From contig MU006234.1 of the NCBI GenBank assembly GCA_010093685.1, positions 1,022,467-1,086,466 of the forward strand: a DNA stretch of 64,000 bases, given 5' to 3'. Numbering within the stretch: the stretch's first letter is position 1; each line of letters starts with the position of its first letter. This document shows, piece by piece, positions 1 to 8,864 of this stretch. Under the pieces are notes generated by a model. The model ran no database searches, was not told the origin of the DNA, and worked only from the letters and a program-made list of their open reading frames with translations. The position numbers were made by a program, and so were the translations under genes. The stretch comes from Ophiobolus disseminans (taxonomy: Eukaryota; Ascomycota; Dothideomycetes; Pleosporales; Phaeosphaeriaceae).

Positions 1-1
1 A

Positions 2-754
2 ATGGCCGAATCCAACCCGCGCAAACTCATCAAGCGCGCACGCGTCCCACTCGGCAACCTGCCCCTCGAAATCCTGAGCCACCTGAGCAGCTACATGAAG
101 CTGGTTTACGACAACGGCACGTTCAAAGTTAGCATCTACCAGACGCAGTCCCTCAACGCGCTTACGACTATGAACGACGTCCTCACCGGCACAGACCGCA
201 TCCTGAATACCCCGCTGCCCATCGCATACTCCATCGCCATCAGCCAGATCACATGGGTGTACATCCTTCTCCTCCCCTTCCAGCTCTACAAATCGCTCGG
301 CTGGGTCACCATCCCCGCCTCGGTCTTCGCAGCCTACATCATCCTGGGCATCGCGCTCATCGGGCGGGAAATCGAGAACCCGTTCGGCGACGACGTCAAC
401 GACCTGCCGCTCGATGCTTACTGCGAGCAAATCCGCAAGGACGTCGATATCATCATGTCCAAGGTGGCGCCGACGTTTGCGGATATCGTGGGTCATGGGG
501 ATAACCAGCTGCTGTACCCGCTGTCGAATCTGGGCAGCGCGGCGTGGGCGGAGAAGAGTGTGGATGAGATTAGGGATGCGCTTGCTGCGAAGCCGGGGTT
601 GAAGTTTCATAATAGTCATGGGACGGCGGGGCATCATGCTAATGGAGGGCATGCGAGTGGTCATCATCGGACTGAGGTGCATCGGGCTGAGGAGGGGGGT
701 GCGGGACATGGGTTGGCGCATCGTGCGACGAATGGTGAGGGGGGTGGGGATTAG
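2..754 (+). CDS. Bestrophin-like (UPF0187) chloride channel family protein, 5' end outside window
   Basis: Open to the left edge, so this is the C-terminal about 250 residues of a longer protein; the ATG at base 2 is probably internal. Two hydrophobic stretches (about residues 75-95 and 100-122) are followed by the motif IENPFGDDVNDLPLD, which is characteristic of the bestrophin/UPF0187 family, and by a helical segment CEQIRKDVDIIM. The last about 50 residues are a low-complexity His/Gly/Ala tail. Family members are anion channels of the plasma or organelle membrane; fungal members are little studied. Membership is clear from the motif; channel function is inferred. The stop is at 752-754. 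Confidence 0.8.
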   Translation: MAESNPRKLIKRARVPLGNLPLEILSHLSSYMKLVYDNGTFKVSIYQTQSLNALTTMNDVLTGTDRILNTPLPIAYSIAISQITWVYILLLPFQLYKSLGWVTIPASVFAAYIILGIALIGREIENPFGDDVNDLPLDAYCEQIRKDVDIIMSKVAPTFADIVGHGDNQLLYPLSNLGSAAWAEKSVDEIRDALAAKPGLKFHNSHGTAGHHANGGHASGHHRTEVHRAEEGGAGHGLAHRATNGEGGGD

Positions 755-949
755 ATGGCGATGTGTTGGAGATGGATGCAGTTGATGGGTTTTGGCGTGT
801 GATGCGATGAGGTGGGTGGTTTGGATTGAGATGTGGCGTTATATACCCCCCTTCCCCGATCCTTTTCTTTGCTTTTCTTTCAATCAATCCTTTAATGCCA
901 AAAAACTATACAACTTCCCTCCTCTATATTCCCCTTCCCCCCCATCTCA

Positions 950-2694
950 TCACTCCCGCCTTCTCCTCCACTTCCCCCCACTCCCACCCTCTCCATCCCC
1001 TCCCAACCCCCCGATCCCCCCAAGCAACCTGTCTAAGGTAAACTCGCCCATACTATCCCCGGTGCCCAAGAAGCCCAAATCGCCCAACAAACTCCACGCC
1101 TTCCTGCCATACACCTCCGCCTGCGCCCGATCGCCCTTTTCCAAGTACAGCATCGCAAGCATGGAGTACTCGTCTGTGAGCATAGGGTGTATTTGCTCAT
1201 CGGCGATGAGGTGTGTGGCTTCGTGGGCGAGGGCGATTGCTTCGTCGATGTTGCCGGATTCGGCTAAGGCAATGATTTTCTCCTCACTCTGCGCGATCAT
1301 GACGCGGCGCAGGTCGCTGGCTTGCTTTTCGGGGGCGGGGAGCGAGCACAGTGCGCAGGTGCAGGTGAAGCCCCAGCGCTGGAGTTGGGTGGCGCGTTGG
1401 GCGGAGGGGATGCCGAGGAGGAGGTCTTTGGGTGTGGGTCAGCAGAACGCAGTGATGCATAGAAAGGGCGAATGTCGATATGTGATAGCATGGGACGGGA
1501 ATGCAGGAATGGGATGAGATGGATGTAGGATGAGGTGGGAGGGGGTATGTGGGTAGATGGGCTAGGATGGAAGAACGTACATGAAATACTAATCTCCTCC
1601 CCCTCTTCAATATCGCGATACGCTTTAATCGCCATACTAACTCCCGCGCGAGAGAACATGACGAAGGAGTTTGGATTGCAGGCGTGGTTGATGCGCTGGT
1701 ATGTTATTAGTACCGATGCACTTTCCATCCCATGCTTTTGCCTCTATTCCCAATGATGCCCGCCATTCCCAATGATGACCCGCGAAACCAGGCATGAGAT
1801 AGGAATAAGGACAACGATGTGAACGAAACGTACCGAAATATCAGGAAACAACGTCCGAGCACTAACATCCGCAACCGTACTTCCAAACGCATTCGTCTTC
1901 ATGATGGCTTCTTCTAACCTGCCCTCATCATCTTTACCCCCACCATCACCACCACCATCACCATCTTTACCCCCAACATCTCCCTCCCCATCCCCTCTAT
2001 CACCGCCCCCCTCCCCTCCACCCTCATAACCCCCCTTACTCATCCCCCTCACCACCCCCGGCACCCTCAACCTCTCAACCGCAATCCTCATCATCTTGCC
2101 TACGCACCAACACACACACGTCAGCTTCAGCACAATCCCATTCCATTGCAAGCCCAAATGCGCAGCGTAGAATTTAAACTTACGAACTGTTTGAGGTGGT
2201 AGAGCCTCATCGATATTCTCGGCGATTACGAGCGCCGCTTGATCCAGCATGAACGTCTCGTATTTCTTTATCCGGCGCGTCGCTTTCACACCCATACCCT
2301 TGCCCTCCTTCCCCATATCCACAACCTGCCACGGACTTTCGCTGCCATGGCCAAACAGCTTCTCAGCTTGTGCTTGTGTCAGAAATGTGTCGAGCGGACT
2401 GTCGTCCAAGTGTTCTGTGGCGCGGGCTGCATCTTGCGGCTGCAGGATGAGGCTGAGGCCGTGCGGGCCGGTTGTCTTGGAGGTGAAGATGCAGAATTTT
2501 TGGTTTAGGGAGGGCAAGCGGTGGGAGGTTGTGCAGTGCGGGGGGTGGGACCATGGTGCGTGGGCGGAGAGGGGGTGTTGGGGGGAATATGGGTGTTGGA
2601 GGAGTGTGGGTATGTTGAGGAGAGCAGTGTTTGCGAGTACGCTCGAAGCTGCGACGAGAATCAATGTGGTCGTGGTTGTTGTGAGGGACGGCAT
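950..2694 (-). CDS. SET-domain protein, four exons, with Gly/Asp-rich insert
   Basis: Reconstructed as complement(950..1425, 1581..1695, 1834..2099, 2184..2694), 455 residues, with frame kept across GTAAGT/GTACGT donors. It opens with a hydrophobic N-terminus that could be a signal peptide or anchor. SET elements follow in order: GMGVKATRRIKKYETF (start of SET), the NHACNPN motif with its AdoMet/pseudoknot Asn-His, the region ending EEGEEISIS, then a Cys cluster GFTCTCALC like a post-SET. The C-terminal about 100 residues are helical and TPR-like. A run of about 40 Gly/Asp/Glu/Lys residues (around 1920-2035) sits inside the SET-I region. The family methylates lysines, but many fungal members have no known substrate. 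The exon 4 acceptor (AAAG) is the weakest junction. Confidence 0.78.
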
Positions 2695-3340
2695 AACTGC
2701 GACTTCGAAGCGACGACTTCCTCAGATTCCAAAATCCAAAATCCAAAATCCAAAAAAGAAATCTTAAGCAGACGTTGCGATTCTTTTACCAAACCCACCA
2801 AACCGCTATACACGCCGTACTTTCATCCCAAATTGTTCATCCCTGTGAGTACGCTTTACCCGGTCAGTATATCCAGCGCCCAAGCCCTTGGATAGTGCCA
2901 CCCGCTGAGCCTCACCCAATCACCAATCACACAATGGGCTTGTCGCCTAGAGAAGTAAATGTGAAACATGTGGATCGCTCGGGTTGGGGAGACACGGTTA
3001 GCAGCGAGTGGTGGCTTGTGGGTGCTTGGTATTGGGGTTGAGAGTGTGTTGTATACATATTCTGGTTGGGTGTACTGTATCTGAAGTGAGCGGCCCGGCA
3101 AGATTAGTTTGGAGTAGGGATACTGGGAGGTGGGTGGGGAGTGTGCGATGGGGAATTGAGTGGTAGGAATAGAAAGACTGCAAGATGAAGAAGCTCGTGT
3201 CTTCATTCATGATCTACTAGGATCATGAACCCATTTCGAATTGATCGTGCATACCACTCCATCCACCATCCCATCCCCACTCCAACCGCCCTACGCATCC
3301 TCAGTCTCTCAACCTACACACGTCAACACCCTCCCAAACA
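2695..3340. other. Intergenic, promoter side of the SET gene
   Basis: Upstream region of the leftward SET gene and downstream region of the RidA gene. It has a short perfect microrepeat of the heptamer CAAAATC (about 2730-2755, three copies) just upstream of the SET start. I see no other gene here. Confidence 0.5.
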
Positions 3341-4122
3341 TCACAACCTTGCCCCACTCCACTCACCAGTATACGCAATGCACTCAATCTCCACGGGCAC
3401 GCCCTTGGGCAGCTGCTTAACCGCGACACAGCTCCTAGCCGGCTTATGCGCAAAGTACGTCTCGTAGACGGCGTTCATCTCGGCGAAGTTGGCCATGTCG
3501 TCGAGGAACACGTTGCACTTGATGACTTTGTCGATGCCAACGCCCGCCTCGGTCAGGATGCCGACGATGTTCTCGCAGCACTGCTTGGTCTTGTCGGCGA
3601 TGCTGCCTTCGATTAGGGCGCCCGAGTTGTCGGCGGGGATTTGGCCCGAGACGAAGATTTGGGGGCCCGCGATTATGGCTTGGGACTGCGGGGGGTTAGT
3701 AGTGGTGAGACGGGGAGGGAGAGAGGGGTGTGTGGGTGTGGGCGGCGGGTGGGAGGAAGGGTAAGCGGGCGGACGGTGTGAGGTTTGGTGCTTCGTGAGA
3801 GCTTCATCGCACTCTCGCGTCGAGCATGGATGGCAATCGACGTACATAAGGACCAGCAGCTACACACATGATTAGCCTTCATCCTCATTCCAATCACCCA
3901 TCTGCCCCTCCCGTCCCATCTCCTCTCCTCCAATTCAATGCACTTACGCGGACACGCATTCTTGGTAAACACCTTGGTAATTCCCGATCCCGACATCTTT
4001 CTATGCTGTAGAAGTGCTTGTTTTCCGTTAATCTGTAGAGTTGATTGTGTAGCTGGAGTTGCAATAGAACGTATAGCAAGTAAATTTGAGGCACAGAGTT
4101 GTCGTATACCTAATCGTTGCAT
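3341..4122 (-). CDS. RidA/YjgF/Mmf1-family enamine/imine deaminase with a 14-nt microexon
   Basis: RidA proteins hydrolyse reactive 2-aminoacrylate-type enamines; fungal Mmf1 is mitochondrial and supports isoleucine synthesis and mtDNA maintenance. The body has FVSGQIPAD, QCCENI, VIKCNVFLDDM, the conserved Arg in ARSCVAV, and VEIECIA. Exons: 3948..4122, 3846..3859 (14 nt) and 3341..3685. The microexon supplies most of PAGPY between NACP and SQAIIAGP, completing the usual family N-terminus. Starting at 4122 gives 177 residues with a basic, Ser/Thr-rich leader that looks like a mitochondrial presequence. Starting at MSGSG (3996) gives about 135 residues, the normal family length. Both starts may be used. 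A GTGAGT near 3371 could start a last small intron that would shorten the C-terminus slightly. Confidence 0.88.
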
Positions 4123-4479
4123 GGAGTTGTTGTCTACAAGAGGGCAAAGAGCTCAGCTCGCGTCGGGCTATGTCATGCCGTGTGTAAGCGGCGCCGGGCA
4201 TCGGAGGTGCCCCACTACGGTATGGGTTGGCGGGGTAAAATTTGAGGATTTCACGACGGAAAGACGCGATGGGGTTTGTGATGTATCGAAAGGTTGGATA
4301 TTCGAGTTGCTCTAATAGTTTTCGTGTGGTATGAAGTCGGCGAGGAGCTATGTGCATAAAAGCAAGCGCAAAGTGTGTCCTGCCTAAATGAATCCAAAAT
4401 CAAAATTACAACCGCCAACGCCATGCCTATGCTAACCCTCCGTCTATGTTGAATGTGTGGTATATACATATCCCCCTCC
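4123..4479. other. Intergenic between RidA and APRT genes
   Basis: Upstream region of RidA and downstream region of APRT, both leftward. I found no coding or repeat feature. Confidence 0.5.
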
Positions 4480-5297
4480 TCACGATTCCGTCTTCTCCTC
4501 TTGACTCGCCAGCAGCGTATACACCGGGGCGTCGAGTTTATCGCGGCCCTTGAGGAAATCGAGTTCGAGTATAAACACGTATCCCATGATCGTTCCGCCG
4601 AGCTTCTTCACGAGTGATCCGGCCGCGGCTGCAGATCCGCCTGTCGGGAATATTAGCCACATTCCACATGCCATCAATCAAGCGTGATTGTAGGTGGGAC
4701 ATTGAACTCACCCGTCGCAATAATATCATCCACAACCAACACCTTCTGTCCCTTCTTCACAGCATCCCCCTGCATCTGGAAGAAATCACTCCCATACTCT
4801 TTCATATACTCCGCCGTCTCACACGGGCCAGGCAACTTCCCCCTCTTGCGCACCGGCACAAACGCCGCGCCCAGCCGCAGCGCAAGACTCGGGCCAAACA
4901 GGAACCCTCGCGCGTCCAGCCCGACCACGACGTCCGGCTTGCCCGCGGCACCAAACTCCTTTGTCACGGCGAGCTCGAGTGCGCGCAAAAGGCCCTCGTG
5001 TAGCGCCGCGTCCGCGAAGATTGGCAGGATGTCTTCGAAGAGGATGCCTGGCTCGGGGAAGTCGGGGAACTGACGCAGCGAGGCTTTGAGGTTTATCTTA
5101 AGACGGGCGAGTTCGGCGGCGGCGGAGGCATGGGGGGCGGCGAGTCCTCTTTGGGTGGCATTGCTTTCGAGGGTGGGGTCGGGTTTGCCTGGCGGGGGAT
5201 GCGCGGTTGTTGCGTCGGGCTTGACGGGTGTGTGTGCGGAGGTGGTCGTGTTTAAGGGGTGGGCGGAGTGCGCGGGCAAGTCGGACGGGGCGGACAT
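4480..5297 (-). CDS. Adenine phosphoribosyltransferase with N-terminal extension
   Basis: Catalyses adenine + PRPP to AMP + PPi (purine salvage, cytosolic). Two exons, 4712..5297 and 4480..4640, joined through a GTGAGT donor inside the codons of the PRPP-binding loop; total 248 residues. Seen: LRQFPDFPEPGILFEDI near the catalytic-domain start, VVGLDARGFLFGPSLALRLG, the flexible-loop region FVPVRKRGKLPG, and the PRPP signature VLVVDDIIATGGS. The intron falls between the two Gly codons of that signature. The first about 60 residues are Pro/Thr/Ala/His-rich and absent from typical enzymes of about 180 residues. The start at 5297 is the first Met consistent with sequence character; a later Met is not available before the core. 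Confidence 0.92.
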
Positions 5298-8200
5298 AAT
5301 GAAGCAGAAGAAGAAGCGAGAAAACTCAGAGCGGGTAAGGTGTGGGCACGATTGACGCGTCAACGGTGGTGTGTGCAGGCAGGGTGGGTGAGTAAGTCGG
5401 TACGTGCGTTTCCTACTACAGAAAAAAAGAGGTGTGTCTCATTCAATCCGCCCAATAAGCTAGCCCACCTGCAAGCCAATAATCGTCCCCCGTGGCGCCG
5501 CCCCATCCCAGCGCATATCATCCGTAGCAGCCTCCACACCACCCCTTCCCAAAGCAGCAGCTCCATACCACTCCATTCGTCTAGCTCAGCCCAGCGCTTA
5601 TCAGCACGCCAAACGTCACCTCCAGCACGCTGGTAGACTATGTATGACTCCTTCCCAACAAAATCTTGTCGACTCGCCGTACATGCCTGCCCCGCATACT
5701 ACACCTTTCGCAGCATGTGCAATCTATCCCAACACGTCAACAAGTGCGAACGGTGTGTGGCTGCCTTTTGCACGACACTGGTAGGTAGAGATTCGAGTTT
5801 CGGCGCGCAAGCCGATTTTTGCGGCTGGCTTTTCTCCATAGTAAAGCGCCACGGACATGCAAGACGTGTTCTAGCGTGCTTCTATGGCTGTCAGCGGTAT
5901 GAGGTGATTTTCACATGAAAGAATGGAGCGTGGAGATTCGATGTTCGAGATTTTGAAGGGAGTGTGTGGGTGGTTCGTTGATGTTCACTATGTGGATGTG
6001 ATGGGATCTGCGTGAAGGGGATTTCGGATCATGTGGATGCGATGTGGTATTTTGTGCAGCTGATGTGAGTTTTGCGAGCGAACGGGCTATTGATTAGACT
6101 ACCCCTCCCCGGAAACGCCATTGTGCGCTGGCTTGCTGGACTATTATTGTCGACGCTGGCTAGGCTTGCTTATTCCTTGTTGGGGGTAGTACCGTCATTA
6201 CTTAGCTTGGACTCTATCCTTTCTCCATCCCCCCCGCCCCTCTTCCCACAAGCCACCACATCACAATCTCGCCCTCCCATATCTCTTCCTACCCATCCTC
6301 GAGCGATACCAATCAAAAACCACCATCCATCCAACTTAACACCATCTCACCGCTTTCCAAGCTCCGATAAATTCATTAGTCAGTTCACATCAGCCTCTTC
6401 ACAAAATCCCAAAGCCTCACTCCGTTGCCCACATGCACCCCACCCCATCTCTTACAGCCCCCACTCCCAAGCATCCCCAGTCTATACCTCATCTACCTCC
6501 TACCCAACCCACACCAAAATACATCGTACCCACCACCTCCCTCGACATCCCCAACGCATCAATCCCATCCCTACACCCGCACCAAATCGTCCATCATACC
6601 TCGCGTAAACTCGCTTCGATACCACACCCTCTCCCCAACCTCAACGTCAAATCCAGATTATATCTTAGCGGCATTGGCGCCTGTTAGCAATAGCAGCATC
6701 ACACTTGTAGCAAGTTCGTACTCCATAACAGCAGGAATAGTAGTTTATCAAAGGCCGCAGAGAAATTACAACGCAGGGATATATACGCGCGAACTCGTGT
6801 CGATGCGAACTTTACATGGCAGAGAAAGAGATAGCTACGGAATGGATGTATGCTAAGTGCGCATTGAAAGACTGAAAAAGAGGGGTTTAGGATGCGGGAT
6901 GCATGGAGGGGCAGATGGTGCAGTGTAGAGCTTTGGAGAGAAGAGTGGCTGGGGTTTAGTGGGTTTGAGGTAAGCGGTGATGGTAAATGGGGGGAATTTA
7001 GTGTGTGGGGATTTAGGGTGGGTTAGAGTGAGGAGGAGGGGAGGGGGATTAGGTGAGGAGTGGGTGGTGCAGAACACGTGGTTTGAGGGTAAGAGTAAAG
7101 GTTAGTTACGTCGCTAAATGCTCTAATACACAGGAGAGAATTCTTCTTCGTTGTTTAGATTTCGAAGATGCTAGTAGGTGTGTTCATTTCTTCTCTTTTC
7201 CGTATATGTTCTCTGCTTGCATGCTGTGCCTCTGGTCTTGTTTAACAACGCAGTGCGTGAGATACTTGACGATATGGATGAAGATACAAAGGCCTTAATT
7301 TGGTTATTCAGCAGAACGCGGGTGTGCCAGAAGCGGTTTTAATCGTGCACAGCGGAGCATGAGACGGCTAGGATTGGGAGGCGTCTTTACCATCACGCGT
7401 CCTAGGCTTTGGATCCTCGGAGGGTGTCTGGCTTCTCGAATCGCATTTGAGCGGCATCACTAGCAGCTATGTCACACTCAAGCACTGATGGGGTGGTTCA
7501 AGAATCTCAGCCACAGCTATTTAGCATCACACTGGACGCAAGGAAGACATTTTTCGACCCCAAATTCTGTCCGAAATCTTCTAGGTCACGGTTGACATCG
7601 CCAGATATCCTCAACATAGATATCTCTGGATCGAATTGCATAATTGACGTGACGACTGGGACGCTGAAGTAAGTAAAAAGCTCAGATTTACAGCACTGCG
7701 ACTTACCACGGCTAAACATAGTGCATGTTTCCAAACCATCCTCAAAAATCCCGACATTTTAAATACACCTTACTCAAGTAGAGAATTTCCAGACGCTTAA
7801 ACATCAACACACCTCACCTCACTCCCATCTACACTATCAAATCCACAACGCACCCACCCAAACCCACCAGCCCACTAGACGCGCGAAAATGCGTGCTCCA
7901 GTCACAAGTCCTCCCATCTCGTCTCGTCGTATTCTCTAAACATAGCGCGTACTAGAAATACAGTGCGCGAGTATCCATTCCCACACCTCCAACACAACAC
8001 GCTTGGAAATACTTGTCTATAGTTCAGTAGCAAAGTAACCCACCCTCCCTCTCTCGCTCTGGTGCTTAAACACATCCAAGCATTCAGTTGAAGTATGTCG
8101 CGCTCCAACGCCCCATCTAGCAGCGCATCATTACCAACGAAGTACGACGCAGTGAACTGCAACAAAATCACTTGGATCCTGATTAGCGGGCTGGGAATAT

Positions 8201-8864
8201 ATGCTTGGCTTGGGGAGAAGGATGGACTAAAGCAGATAGAGGGAGAGAGGGATTTGCGGATGTGATGTAGTAGTATAGGTAACAGTGGGTAGAGTATGTG
8301 AAAGCGAAGGTGTTAAGATATACTCCCGATGCACATGGTATACTATAATCCAACCCCATCTACTGCATCCCAACTCATCCCGCACACTACACACGATCTT
8401 TCCCACCCTCCTCACCCATCAAAACATCTACAAACTTCAAAACCCCAGTTGTCGCATTTGCTTTAATATCCCATCTTGCTTCGTTGTCAAGTAAACTTGC
8501 AGCTATCTAAACTACATGTACTACCTAGATGACATAAACCTGCAGCTATCTAAACTACATGTACTACCAAGATGACATAGACCTGCTGTACTAGGAAGTA
8601 GGGCTTGTGTGGCGGGGGGGAAAGCTTTTGTTGTGGTCGGATAGTGTGTATGCGCTTTGTTTGGCATTGTGGCTTGCCTGGGAGATAGAGGAGTGCAGGG
8701 AGGGGGGAAGAGAGGAGAAGTAAGTAAGTAAGTAAAAGAGAAAAGAAAGGGGGAGGGAGAAGAAAGATAAATATCCTGCTCAAGAGAAGTCAAGTACGTG
8801 TATGTGAGTGCGTGGGTATTAAAATTGGAAGGAATTTAGGGGGTACATGGCCGCATCCCCACCC
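5298..8864. other. Long intergenic region without a supported gene
   Basis: About 3.5 kb lies between the APRT start and the 3' end of the fusion gene. Short ORFs on both strands (for example 5640-5918, 6072-6608, 7469-7672) have pyrimidine- or Ser/Pro/Thr-biased composition and no recognisable motif. The region holds a 43-bp tandem duplication (8493-8578), an AAGT tetranucleotide tract around 8720-8736 and long C/T-rich stretches (6220-6640). It may contain UTRs or a non-coding transcript, but I cannot support one. Confidence 0.5.
8493..8578. repeat. 43-bp tandem duplication
   Basis: Two adjacent copies (8493-8535 and 8536-8578) of a 43-bp unit containing CAGCTATCTAAACTACATGT. They differ at only two positions, so the duplication is recent. 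No coding context. Confidence 0.9.

Noticed and set aside
792..1517. 241-codon plus-strand frame opposite the SET gene
   Set aside because: Pro/Ser-rich translation of the complement of a real exon; the minus strand has the SET/post-SET motifs and splice sites.
8700..8760. AAGT/purine-rich tract as a possible regulatory element
   Set aside because: Simple sequence without any paired motif; listed only as low complexity.
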